NCBI GenBank assembly: GCA_013398015.1
Contig: VZRR01003262.1
Location: 750,884 to 814,883 of the forward strand
Source: Oreocharis arfaki
Lineage: Eukaryota > Chordata > Aves > Passeriformes > Paramythiidae
DNA: 64,000 bases
Reading direction: 5' to 3'
Shown: positions 23,673 through 36,365 of the stretch, one piece after another
Numbering within the stretch: position 1 is the first letter of the stretch
How the letters are laid out: every line of letters begins with the position of its first letter
Notes under the pieces: model-generated
Databases searched by the model: none
Seen by the model: only the letters and a program-made list of their open reading frames with translations
What the model was told of the DNA's origin: nothing
Made by a program: the position numbers and the translations under genes

Positions 23673-24759
23673 GTAGGAGTTTTTAGACAAAAGATGGAAA
23701 GTAAATAAGCATGAGACATATGCAAAACTCCTGTGAAAATATTGAACCTTTTCAGGAAAGGAACTCACCAATTCTTCAACTTTTTCATCATTCCAGGTTA
23801 TGTCTATTTTAAAAATAAACTTATTATCTTTACAAAGAACAAACACAAAATAGTATTAAAAACTAGTCCAGTGTACCTCACCCTGCAAACTTCCCATAAG
23901 AAGTCTTCATTAGGAAGGCAGTACTTCAAATTCATCTCCACCTGTCATTATCTCATGTCATCTTTTGTAGCTTTACATGGGCAATATGCTCTTTACTGAG
24001 TATAAAGTGAGAGATATTAGTTACCTTAACAGTGGCATTTCAGTATTACCAAGATTGCACATCCAAAAACATAAGTAAGATCCAAAATAAAGAATTTAAA
24101 AAATAGATCTTTTGAAATTTCTTATTTATATATAGGTTACAGAATAGGATTTACTGGTTATATCCTTTAAAATTTTGACATCAACACCAGGAATGAAGCA
24201 CAGTAGTCTGTAGCAGGCTTGCTGTGCTCACTTTTCTAGCCTTTAGTGGTTAAATGGCAAGATCAACATGCAAGTGAAAGACCAGAGATGAAACTGAGGA
24301 TTTGGTGGTAACAAAGAGATTGCAGCCTTTACAAAAGTGAGAGAATGAAAAATTCTTTTCTGTAGTACATGAGTTGACATTAGGCTGCTTGAAGAATAAG
24401 GTAAGACCAAGGACCATCCTCTTGCCAGTGGGAAATAACTTAGAGGATAAGAATATAGATTAATTTACAAAGAATGAAATAGATGGGGTTTTATCTCTGT
24501 TGAACAGTGAATTGAACTTTTCAAGGAATGATTGTCTCTGCTCTTAAGTAGCAGTAGTAGTTCAGGATAACTGTTAGGTAAAGTTACGACACTTTTTCTC
24601 CTTGCATAATGTATTACAGTTATCAGCATGGAATTTAGCTGGTATTTTATCACCAAATTACTGAAATCCTTTAGTAAGGTTTTTCTTCAACTCCTTGGAA
24701 TTGCCTTTCATTTAACTAACCAGAATAATAAGGCAGCATTAGAATACAGTGGCACTCAC

Positions 24760-25058
24760 CTTTCTACAGTTTAAGAGCAAACTGAAAAGCCCAGTCCCTA
24801 GAACTGAGCCCATGTCCACTACTGCAAAAACTGAATAAATTTCCCTTGCAGCTTTCACCTCTTCCACTCTAACACACTTTATATCATATTGTACTTCTGT
24901 CAGTTGTGATCTGGGTTGCAACTTTCTTTCAGACTTTTGCCGCTTCTGATAAGGGAATAGTTCAGGGAAAGATGCCGTTCTTGTGATCTTCTTTCCAGAC
25001 TGAAATTGGGAACCTTCTTCAGAAACATCTTTTTTTTTTTCCTTCCTCTTTACCATGT
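24760..25058 (-). other. Candidate exon with open frame, antisense to COL28A1
   Basis: The frame starting at ATG 25056 stays open through the exon for about 99 codons (105 if read on past the donor to the stop). It is lysine- and arginine-rich at its N-terminus (MVKRKEKKKDVSEEG), then has FPELFPYQKRQKSERK and EIYSVFAVVDMGS. It is flanked by a plausible acceptor (TTTATGTGCAG) and a consensus donor (AAAG|GTGAGT). I recognise no family. It may be a lineage-specific gene, a non-coding exon or chance. Confidence 0.25.
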
Positions 25059-27930
25059 CTGCACATAAAATATTCCACTCAATTCCATTTCTTCACTTTG
25101 TGGAAATATAGACAATAGACCCAAATTCAGAAACCAGTTAGTTTATGTCTACCTGACACAATGTAGCTGAAAATATAGCCACTTAGTTCAATAGCTTTTG
25201 CATGATAACATTTTAGGAATACCAATAATGCTTTACTCCTGGCTTGACACAGCTCACCTACCAGAGGATGCTGAACAGCACATTGAACCACACACATTCA
25301 GTAGCTTTTATTTCTGATTTTCAAAAACTCTGAATTTCCTTCGTCTATAATCTAGAATATTACTTCACTCTATTTTTCTTATAAAAATAAGTGATGAATA
25401 TGACTTAATTGTCCAGTCATATCCCTAATCAATTAGGTTTTGATTATGACAGCTGTTTTATTTTCTTTATAATGACCAGGGATACAAGATTCATGTTTAT
25501 ATAGGTTTTCTTTGTTTTGAAAGAGTGTAGAAGCAACTATCTTTATATTACTGCTTTGGAAAACTGCTTTAGAACCTGCCCTGGAAAGGCTGGAAAAGCA
25601 GATTAATTCATTTAGCAGACTATCTGTGGCATCAGAGGCACTTGCCTTCTTGCCGGTGCACTGACTTAGAGTTAGTCACTGTGATTTTCTCTTCCAGACA
25701 CCGCAAACGGTGGGAAGCAGTAATCACAGAATTGCTCCTGGGCCATCTCTTGTGTGACTGTTAAAAAAGCCCCAGCAAAATAATCTGGACTAGAGAACTG
25801 TTTCTTACATAAAATTTGGCTGTAGATTTGACCTAAGTAGATTTATAGCATTTTTGCCTATGCTACTAATAGCAAACCCAGACACTTGACAAAATCTCAA
25901 TTCTCATAGAAGAGAATGTGTTAACATGTATTAGGTATTTACAGCAGTCTACTAAGATTAAATGAAAACATCTGTTTGGCTGGTTTTTACCCTAGCGAGA
26001 TTAGAAGTAAAAACAGATATGAACCCATGATCCATGTTTTCCTTTCTTCTTAAATAAAAATGTTATTAAACGTTTCTAAAAAACTTCTCAATTCATCCAG
26101 AGTTTCAGAACTATGGATATTAAGAATCAGGAAGAGGTGAAATTGACTTTCCATAATAAAGCTATTTATGATCTAGAGGCATGCTCATTGTTTAAATTTT
26201 TACAGAGGTGGATCAGAATTCCATCATTTGAAAATAGGAGACATGAAGAGACATCTTCCAGAGCTGACACAGTTTGGTCAGGGTCTGTTTAAAGTCTCTC
26301 AGTGAAACTGTCCCGTTGGATTCAAGAATAGATGCGATCCACACAGGAATGACCTACTACATAAAGTTAACTTAAGCATAAGGCATACTTGCATCCCCAT
26401 CCAAATTTCATCTAAAGTAACTTCGGGGTTTCATCTTAACCAGAACATTGAGTCTACCTTGTCTTTCTTCATTTACCTACCTGCTAGCCTAACCCTATGA
26501 TGTATATCTTTAGGAGACCCAAAGCATCTCTTCCATTTTTCTGATAGCTCTAAATTGGTTAATAGGAACTGATCATTTGTGTCTGTGGTAGAGACATTCA
26601 TGGGACAGGAGATTTTGACACAAAGTCTGTTTTGGTTGTGTATCCAAGTAGAGTACAAGAGGATTTGTTTTCCAGACATGGACATTGTATTCAGATAGCC
26701 CAGCTACTGAGGTCCGAGCTGCTGACTGGACTCTCTTCTTGATGTATTATATTATTGTAGAAATTTACAGGCACAATGCACAGTGAAACAGCAGTTTTCT
26801 GTCCCTTGTAGTTTTGGTTTTCTTGGTATTTCCTTTTACTGGAGTAGACAGGGAAATATTTGTATATTTGTATGTAATTACTCTTGAGGATACGTTATAC
26901 CTATATACATTAACAAAACTCCAGGAGTTGTTGACAGCACTCTACAACACTCTTTTGTAGAATGCATTACATTTCTTGGTTCGGTGGGACTGAGTGAAGG
27001 GCGTGCAGTTCTCTGTGTACAGCCACAATATCCATGCCATGCCTGGGAGGGAGGTGGATGTGTGACCTACACATATCAGTGAGGGTTTCTGATTGCTCAT
27101 GCTGCCATGTGGGCATCTACAGTACAAACCAGCAGTGTACCCTGGGAGCTGCCTCAAAGCAATGTGTTTTCCTTCTTGGTTCTGTGAACAGTCTATTGCA
27201 AGCTCAGTTAATTTTCTCATAAAATGTGAGGAAAACTGGCACTGGAATGAGGAAAGAGGAAAAGTTTGCTGTTTGCTTCTCTCCTGGCCATGAAAGGAAG
27301 CATTGAGTTTTTGCAGATGCATAAGTCTTTAGTGGGAGTCGGTGGAAGGGTCAGCAGGAGTGATTGTCTCTTGATAAGAGAGCATTTTAGGCTGATCATT
27401 TTCTTATAACTGATTGTATTCCTTTCTTTTCCTACTGTCCCTTGTAGAATGAAGTTTTGCTTTACTGTATGGGAGAACCAATGTGATTACCTGGAAGTGC
27501 AAAATGTGCAACATGTAATTCAAGGCTGGCATATTATGTGTCAGTATTCTAAATTCGGTTCTCATTGCTCAAACTTACCCCCAAATTTGTAAAATAAATT
27601 TAACTTTGCTTTTGAAAAGAAATGTAACTTTGTATTGGTTGAATATAAAGTCAATGTTCTGAAGATTTCTCTTTGGAACTACAAATCTAGAAATTGACAA
27701 TTTCCTAATAAGAATTCTTATTCTTCTAAAATCTTAATTAATTCAATTGAAACCACAATTTAAAAAGCACAGAAATTCCTGAACTTTGTGAAAAAATTGC
27801 AAGAGGTGGTAACTGCTATTCTGTATGCCCAAAAGGATATTAAATAACTTCCTTGCATATTTGTTAATATTCTTTACACTGTGATAGTCCAGGTAGTGGC
27901 ATGATTTCTGACTTCCTGGTTTGTGTTTAG
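25059..27930. other. Intron-like spacer, no recognisable feature
   Basis: This is AT-rich non-coding DNA between the collagen exons at 23604 and 27931. No Gly-X-Y block with splice sites is recognised. Confidence 0.5.
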
Positions 27931-28002
27931 GGGGACCAAGGACCACCTGGACCACCTGGACCCCATGGAGAGAAAGGTGACAAAAGTGGCAAAGGTGAAG
28001 CT
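27931..28002 (+). pseudogene. COL28A1: COL28A1 collagen exon, 72 bp, intact frame
   Basis: Bounded by TTGTGTTTAG and GCT|GTAAGT. The 24 codons read GDQ GPP GPP GPH GEK GDK SGK GEA. Glycines are kept except at one interruption. This is one of the best preserved exons. Confidence 0.87.
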
Positions 28003-29476
28003 GTAAGTACGATTTTAATCCTGTACTTTGTGTTCAAAAAAAAAAAACAAAGCAAAAATTACTATGTGATAACTCAATATTTAGATGCTTATATTTAGTT
28101 ACTTAACTAAGTGAAGTTAATCATCTTTTAGTTAATTTAATTGTTTCATGGATATTTTTAAACCCTTTCCTGTCCCAGATACAGCACCAGTTGTACAAGC
28201 AGTTGGAGCTGGACATAAATGGTTCTCATTTCGTTGTCAAGAAAGGGATACCATGTAATTCCATAAAAAATCTTTATGACTGCTCATACCTGCTTAAATA
28301 TAATCACTGCTTTGAATTATTTTTCCTCCCCCCTTTTCTTTACTCTTCTCTGATCGAGATTTCTAATACCGTCTGCTTCACTAAATTTTGCAGTTTCAAT
28401 TCCTTGGATTTTCAGCTGGTTTTCATAGGGGGCAGTTAAATCCTCTTATCTGAAGATTTTCCACCTCTTGCTTTTCTGATGGTTGGTTTTAGAGGGAATT
28501 AATGCCTGAGTGTTCCAGCTGGCACTTTCCGTTACAAGGACTTATCGTCCTAAATTTCAGTCACCCAAAGCCACACAGACGTGTTTGACCAGCCTCTCTC
28601 TTTTCCAATAGAAAGTGGAAATACTGATGCCTTCCTTCAACCACCTCATGTCAAGCTTCCACTAGCACTATTTTCTTTATGTGTCTAATGCATCTTTATT
28701 TCAAACTACAGCCCCACAAGCACTCCCAAATGCACTGAGGTGGGACCTGAGTGCTTCCAAATTCCTGCTCAGCTCCAGTTTCCTGTCATTCAAATTGATG
28801 CTGAGAAGATCCTTTGGGATGAGAATTAGTTCATAAGGCATTCACTCCAGATTCCTGGTGTAATGCCGTGTGCCTGACACATTTCGCGTCATGTAACCTG
28901 CAAAGGTTCTGTTGTGCTGTCACGTGGTAACATCTTTCCCCTGCCATTCCATGCCCCATGAGGTGGAAAGACCAACTCAATAAACCACTGTCAAAAATGG
29001 ACAAGATTTATGTGGCTAAGTAGGTATCAGGATGGGTCAAAGCCATCAGCCCTGTGAATACTGAAAGGGAGCCTGGGAATGCCTCCAACAGTATGAAAGG
29101 CAGCTGAAGGAGTGGACGAGTTGAGCAGGGAGCTCATGAGAGCAGACTACCAAACACAAATACATGTTAGGGTTACCTAACCCCCAAATTTAGATGGGTT
29201 AGCTCTCGTATTTCAGTTGTCTAGTGCTTGCAGCATATGAATCATGGTTCAATGTCTCATTTCTCACTGTTTTCTCTGAGCTGAGAACAAGTCAAGAGTT
29301 CTTAAGTGAGAGTTGTACTTTTTTCCATCAACCTGAGTCTTTTTAGGCTTCTGCCTGGGACTGAGGATGGCTGTTGCTCAGTACACATCAGAAATGTTAA
29401 GAAATCCTCATCTTTGTTGAAGAACACGAGAACCTTGGGACAGCTACTGACATGTTTTATTCCTCTGCTGTACCAG

Positions 29477-29545
29477 GGACCTCCAGGACCAGCAGGCCCT
29501 GAAGGACCAGCAGGCCAAAAAGGTGTGGGAGATGCTGGACCAAAG
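29477..29545 (+). pseudogene. COL28A1: COL28A1 collagen exon, 69 bp, intact frame
   Basis: Bounded by CTGTACCAG and AAAG|GTACTT. The 23 codons read GPP GPA GPE GPA GQK GVG DAG PK. All triplet glycines are present, with the typical GVG-DAG interruption. Confidence 0.88.
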
Positions 29546-32500
29546 GTACTTGTCCAATGGTAGACCAATGCATCTGACTCGTAAACAAGGTAGACAGACA
29601 TCTTCCGAAAAATGCATTAGATAAGAATGACAAATACATGACAAAATGCTTTATTCTTAAGTCCCACTTTTCGTTTCTGTTAGAAGAAAAGCTTCTGATA
29701 GACTTTTCTGATGTGATAGAAACTAGTTCTCGCTTTATCCTCAGACTTGATGCAAATTGCAGGTTTTCCATACATCCAAAGACCCAGGATGTTTCTGGGT
29801 GCTTGTGCTGCAATGTGGAAGTCAGAATCCAACGCAAGCACAGTATTGCCTAATAATTATGCCCTTCCTTTCTCCGGCAGAAGAGTGAGGGATAAGGCCC
29901 AAAAATGAGTTAGGGGTTACATGGAACTACTGAGATATTTTTCAAGTTGGATTCCTAAGAGAAGACTACAAACCTTTATCTAAAATTAATACTTGTTTAG
30001 AGGCAAAACTCACAAAAACCCTCAAACAAGCAAAAAACTGATAAAGAGATTAGAAGTACAACACTGAAATACTTCCAAGATTTTTCATAAAACACAGAAT
30101 AGTTAAGTCTTATGAAACTATAAGAGGTATGTAACTCACCAAAAAAGTCACGTTGTAATTGTTGCGTTACAAAAAGTCGGAAAAGGAGACTTAAGACTAA
30201 AATCATACAACAAATTTCTTTAAAATATCCCAGAGTGGTTTTATTAATGATTTCCTCATTGCATATGTGAAATAAGAAACAAGTAGCCTGTTGCAGGACA
30301 AAGCAAAAGCAATATTGCCCAAACAGAAAGAACTTTCACCTTCAGTTCCCTGGACAGGAAGTTATATAAACTGCAATAACCTCTCAAAAAAATCCACAAT
30401 AAAGGAAAAATTGAAGGATGTTCATTCTTAGAATGACTTGACTTTAGAATTACCACAGAATGGTCCCAATGTCACTGGGATCTGGGAAACCTGGTTTTGT
30501 GCTTCTATTCTGAATTACTGCCTATCAATACAAGGCATTTCACTTCAAGTAATGCAAGAACTAAAAGTAATTTCAATTACATTATTCAGTATAAATTTAC
30601 AAAAAATGCATATGGCTAAACTAATAAGATTTTTCTGTATGAGATTGTATCTTTCCAAATAGAAATACCAGGCTTGATATAATGTAGTCTTATAATACAT
30701 GTTTCTTGATACTACAGAAAAACATTAAAATCCTAGAATCTTGTATGAAATTATCAAGGCAGATATCGATAAAGATTTGACTTATGACTACAGGATGTCT
30801 AGGGGTATCGTTATATCTGAATTCTTCCTTGCTTCCTAAATCCATAATTCCAGAAAGTAGTGTTTCCTAAAGAAAAGGAATTGGAAAGTCACATTATCAA
30901 AAACTCCACATGGGAGTTTTAGGCTGGTTTGGAGGTGTGCTGTCGATGTGATTCTTCTAGCGGACATACTTACTGTGCTTAGGTTTTCAGACCAAAGAGT
31001 GTTTGAGTGATCCCACAATGAAATGGATTTCCTTCAGATGAAGCTAAACTAGGTGATGTGGTCTGCAGGTGCTCTTAATGTTCTTCTACCCTGAGTGGGG
31101 GTTGGTCCACGGGAGCAGACTGGGCAGGTCTCCTCACGTGGTGTAGGTGCAGCCATCAGGCTGCAAATTCGCTGCTGTTGCGCCTGTGGCTCTGTGTGTT
31201 GATGGACACATAGCATTTCAAGCTGCCTATCAACAGGTTTCTACTCAAAATAACCGTGGAGAGATTCATGGCATAGATTCTGAATGCACTTTATTCATGG
31301 GTTGTGAAGTGGCAGCTTGTTCTGGGAGGATCTGTATCATACAGAACCATGCAGGGCAGCTGTCTTTTTAAGTAACACAACACAGTTAGGGCAAATCATG
31401 CTTACACCAAATTTTGTACTAAAAGTTTTCATGGCTCTTCAGGTTTTATTTGTGTTACAGTGTGATACTGCCCACCAAATGTGCCTGCTCGGAGTAATGC
31501 TTATCACTCTGTCAGGATAATAAAAAATTCAGGAGTTAAAAACGTGGTAAAACACTTAATTTGTATTTTTTTACTTTAAAATAGGTAGGTTTCTTTTTGA
31601 TGATGCCCCTAGATTGGTGTGTTAGTCATGTTGAGTGAAATGTGTGTTGCTCCATGCAGAGTGAGCAGATGTAGCTTTTGCAGTGTATGANTTTAAAAAA
31701 AAATTTTTTTCTCTCCTTTCTCCCCCCCCACAAAAAAAAAAAAAAAAAAAAAAGAAGGTAAGAACAGTGACAATCTCTGCATATAAAAAAAGAACATTTA
31801 TTTGATAAAAGAGGCTCATAAATTTACACACTAGTTAATTTGAAATTCCTTTGAGGATCATTATATAGGAATGTTCCTCTCATCTGAATCAAAGAATCAA
31901 AGCTCTGTTCTCTCTGCTTTCAGAAATGGCTCACATATGTGCACACTGCTAGACAGGAATTTTATGTATCAGAGGTCAAATTCACATGAAAACAAAATTG
32001 GAACATGTGGGATGCATTCAGTCCTGGCAGAACCCTATTTTCTGCAGCATTAAAACAGAAGCACATAATGTCAGAATATAATAAAATTTTGATTTAAGAG
32101 CACTGTTGCCAACTAGGTGGTGAGTTACAGACATTCAAGAGCAAGAGCCCAGCACTAAATATAAAACAAGTAACTGCATAGCAGAAAGATTATTAAAATC
32201 CTTAGCACAGTCCCTAGTGCATGAACATTTGGGCTGGATCCAGCTGCAATATAAACAACTTTTGCAGCTTGGACCTTGCCTATTTGAACTAAAATGTGGA
32301 AAGTAGAGATGTAATATCTTTTTTGAAAAATACGTTGTTCTTACAGATACTGTTATATCCATTAGTGCTCACTAAAGAGAGTATTGCAGTGTCTGCTGTT
32401 ATGTTTCAGTATCAAATACATATGCTTCACCATAAATGACTTACAGATATTGGGAAATCCAAGATTTACTTCTCAGTTGACCATTAGGTCATTTAATGTT

Positions 32501-35287
32501 TGGTCGGTTTTTTTTTAATAAAAGGTACAGACATTGGACTCACACACTTTACAGTGCCTTGAGTCAGCTCTTTATTTCTTTCTTCAGTGGTATTTCTCTA
32601 GTTCACTGTTTTGCTGATGGTGACAAGCTTGTCTACAAGCACAATACAGGAAATAAATTAGACCTCATCAAAGAACAGTATTAATTGTTTTTGAACTGAA
32701 TTCCCTGAAGGACAGTTTAGTATGACACCTTAGAAAAAACAACTGCTCCACTTCACAACTCATAAAGCAAAATAAAAGTCTTTTTCTTTAAGCCAAGAAA
32801 TGCAGAAACTGTGAGGATTACTGTAAAGCTTACAAAAGAGCTTTTCAATGAGACATCTGGTATTAACTAAGCATGCGAGGCTAAAATTCAATCCTTCACC
32901 TGCAACGACCCTGTGGAAGGCTGTGTTACCCATGGGAGGAAGAGGCAGATGACTTCAGGTCAGCCTTAGGCTCTTTTTGGTTAGGGCTGGTCTAAGAGCA
33001 GGTTGTAGGTGTACTGGATACTGGGCCATAAGGAATCATTCAGGTTTGATAACCTCCCATTCAGTTTCCATCAGAGCAGCTCACAGGCTGTTTCACAGGA
33101 CACAGCATCTCAGGATCTCCTAAAAAATATGTTTTAATGCAGTATCTGTATCTCTTAGCTCTGGCATCTCTGGCAGATTTCAGAGGGAGGCTTGGGCAGG
33201 GAAAGCTTTGCCTGCTCTGCACAACTTCTGCTCATGAAGAGTTGTCCTACAAACAGCTTAAAATTGTATTATGGTTGTGTGGACATTGAGGACAAATAAA
33301 TATTCCTTTGATGATAGATGGTACTAGACAGGAAGATGGCCAATGTCTTGGCTCTTTGCATTGCAAGGAAGGTCTGATATAAAAGCCTTAGGTCATCTGA
33401 GGGAAAGATTTCCTCCCGGCTGAACCTATCACTTATCTTTAACCCAATCACCTTGACACAGCAATTTAAAGCTAGGAGCATCCAAGTACCATGCCTATGT
33501 CCTGACTCAAACTGGCCAGTCTCCAGTGCTTTGGATGAAAGGGGAAATGAAATTCAAAAGCCAAGTGTTACATCAGGAAGGAGAGCATTATAAGCTTAGT
33601 CTAAGCTGTAGCCTTTGTAATCAGGTTCCCACCTCTCCAAATCCCTCAAACCTGAGCACAGTTGGGCCCTAGTTGTTATGTTTGCATAACTAGCACATGT
33701 GTTGGGACTTAGCATGAGGGTATCATAGCCATAGATAAAAAACACAGATTGGAGTGATGTCTTGCTAGAGACTGAACCTTGGTAATTTCACCTAAAAGCA
33801 GTTGCTATAATGACTGCACACATTCCTCCCAGAATGTAAAGAAAATCTGTAAAATATTCTGTTTGGTTTTTCCCTTTTTAATCTGTTTGATACATTGTTT
33901 CATTTCACCTACCACAACTCAAGTGACATGTGATTTGTGATTTATACTTGCACCTCTCTCTTAGATCGAATGCTCCCTCTGCAGGCGCAGCCCTTTCTAC
34001 AGCTTTTCCAAGTGCAAAAATAAGTACAATTAAGCGTTTTTATAATGATTTATTTTTCGTTTTCTCAAGAAATACAACTTCTTCTGCTCTGTTATTAATA
34101 TATGGGATGACCAATACCTTTTTGTTGCATTTTTTTATTTTGTACTTGCCTGCACAGGAATAAGATTAGGAATATCAAGCTAAACCCAATTCAGAATATT
34201 CTGCATCTCTGACTTAGCGATTATAGACTTCTTTTTTCTTTTCAAGGAATGGATGGGAGTTTTCAAGTAATCATGTGCTGAATGTGTGCCTATTCCCTCA
34301 TTTGTATAATCACGGTCTGAGGAAAACAAAACTGTGCATTCCTCCTATCACTAATGTCCCTTGACTCCCATCTCCCTCGCTGGGTTTGTCTGCAGCGCGA
34401 GGGGCAGCACCAGGCTCTCTGTTGCACTCATTTTCCCCTGACCAGACAGCTGCTGCCTTTTCTCTGCCTGGTGTTTAAGGGATGAGTCTCCTCTGGGTTT
34501 TCTTTGTTCTTCAGTAAAAGCATAAATTGAAAGTCTCTCTATTACCCAACCTCCAACTATCACCAAAACTGTTGAAAATTAATATGGTCAAGGCCTGTAC
34601 ATTTTTGATGAATTTGGCTGAAATCAACTGATGAGTTCAAAATATACTGGAAGAAAAAAAGAGAATCAATACAGACAAGCAGAAACACAGGCAGAGTATC
34701 ACTTAAGCCTCATTTCCTTCAGAAATCAAGCTAAATGTATGTACATTAAGGCTTCTTTTTTAAAAAGGGGCCTCTGTTCTTTCTATTTTTCTATATTGAT
34801 GCTATTAAAATTAATTTAGTTTTCATAAATGCCTAGATTTGGCAGTTCTGGAAATTTAATGTCTCTAGTGTCAGAACAAGCACAATATCAGTAAAAGGTC
34901 ATGATCATGGAGCCACTAGTAAGCTCCCTGTCCATCCTGGTAAGCCCCTGCAAGCTGTGATGGCAAAATGGTGGTGTTTTCAAATGAGTTTCTTTTTTTT
35001 TTTATTCGTAGCTGATAAGCCTGCAAAGCATAGTGCTAACTCTTTTGGTGATTTTGATCACATGGACCTTAACTAGGGAAATGACGTTCTTCACCTAGAC
35101 CTTAAATGATGTGGGTGCCTGTATTTTGGGCTTTTTTTTTCTAATATACCCATCTGTAAAGCAGCTGTTCATTTATGTGGCATTTTTTTTGCTTGGTTTT
35201 TAAACTCAGCAGTTTGACTGCTTCATAAGTGGATGAAAGATGTAACATTTTCTAGGTGATGGCTGACATTTCTGTGGCTATTTTCAG
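29546..35287. other. Intron-like spacer, no further collagen exon recognised
   Basis: This is 5.7 kb without a Gly-X-Y block flanked by splice sites. There is a poly-A/T low-complexity patch with one N (31691) at 31690-31755. An open frame of 74 codons at 31147 has no recognised homology. Several exons of the intact gene would be expected in this part and seem to be deleted or decayed. Confidence 0.5.
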
Positions 35288-35356
35288 GGAGACTGTGGAA
35301 TTAGAGGCCCTCCTGGGTGCAGGGGGCCACCAGGAGTGGGAAGCATGAGTCCCAAG
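35288..35356 (+). pseudogene. COL28A1: COL28A1 collagen exon, 69 bp, damaged donor
   Basis: The acceptor is ATTTTCAG. The 23 codons read GDC GIR GPP GCR GPP GVG SMS PK. The expected glycine before PK is serine, and the donor is AAG|GCTTGT, a GC site with poor remaining consensus. This is the last recognisable COL28A1 exon. Confidence 0.8.
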
Positions 35357-36365
35357 GCTTGTATGATGCTATGTTGAAGTTTTTGGGCTCTTCTGTGATG
35401 CTGGCTGCCAGACCCTGATCTCTCAGACACCAAATGATCTTCATCAGTTATTGATTTACATTGGTGCAACTTCAGGAGAAATCAAGCATATAAACATGGT
35501 CACTAACCATACACTGCTACCAACTGGATTAGGAGGAATACTAATGGGATGAAAATTGCATTTGCAGCTAAACTTCATGAGATTACATCTGGAGATTGAA
35601 CAGAGCTATCAGGATGGTAAATTAGTAAATGATGTATTTCTTCTGCTTGTATCTATCCTATTTCCAAGGTATTGTTTTGTGCTGGAAAGCATGTTAAATG
35701 TGAATTTTATGTTTGCAATTTTTGCTCAATCAAATTAAATCAAATTAATTTTGTTAGTAAAACCATTAGGAAAGAAATATGAAAACAAAAAGTTAATTCT
35801 ATAAGCAACCAGCATGAAACATGTGGGCAATTTTTTTTCCCTGCACTACAGTGATTTATAATTTAAAAAAGACATACTGATAAGAAAAAACATTCAGTAC
35901 TTGCCTGGGTTTCATTATTACAGGTTTGTCCATCAATTATTTTTACAAAGGCAATAAGGAGAAACATTGTGTATATTTTTCCACTTCCATTTAATTTAAA
36001 AACAGTTATCTTTGTAAGTTTTTGCATATAAAAAATTTATATATAATAGCAGAGAGTACAGAACCCTCCACTGCCATTTTGTATAAACTCGTATGTGAAT
36101 GAACATTGCTATCACCAACTCCAGATATGCAATAAGCAACAGAGTGTGAATACCTTTCAGGATGTGTCCGATTTTACCTTGCTTTCTGAAAGCTGCAGCA
36201 ATTTCAGTACCTTGGTAAATCATACTGACATAGCCTGTTTCAAGTTTGGACTGTCGAAATCCTACAAATGTGTGACACTATCTGCTCTTTCCACAAAGCC
36301 TTGAGAATGAAAAATGTGTTCTCTGTGGGGAAACAATATTTTGTTTTCAAGGGTGAGGACATGTA
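35357..36365. other. No recognisable feature
   Basis: No exon, repeat or RNA gene was recognised in this AT-rich stretch downstream of the last collagen exon. Confidence 0.5.

Larger units (their letters stand above)
8764..35356 (+). pseudogene. COL28A1: COL28A1 (collagen XXVIII alpha 1) unitary pseudogene remnant
   Basis: Collagen XXVIII is an extracellular-matrix protein of the vWA-collagen-vWA-Kunitz type, enriched around peripheral nerve in mammals. Position and strand between MIOS and C1GALT1 match the human locus. Recognisable exons are the vWA1 exon (17389-17946) and collagen exons at 20099, 20784, 23604, 27931, 29477 and 35288. Three older-looking collagen exons lie upstream (8764, 9139, 9741). 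Lesions seen directly are in-frame TAA codons at 17854 and 20111, loss of obligate glycines, and non-GT donors at 8833 and 35357. A full gene should have a collagen domain of more than 500 residues followed by vWA2 and Kunitz. Only about nine collagen exons are found and neither C-terminal domain. A short secreted vWA fragment could still be made, but collagen function is not possible as sequenced. Confidence 0.85.

Noticed and set aside
25700..25760. CTTCCAG followed by a few Gly/Pro codons, considered as another collagen exon
   Set aside because: Only one triplet fits and the frame closes quickly. No donor at the expected 69 bp.
31690..31755. Poly-A/T and C-run patch with an N
   Set aside because: Low-complexity sequence with probable sequencing uncertainty. 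No processed pseudogene precedes the A-tract.
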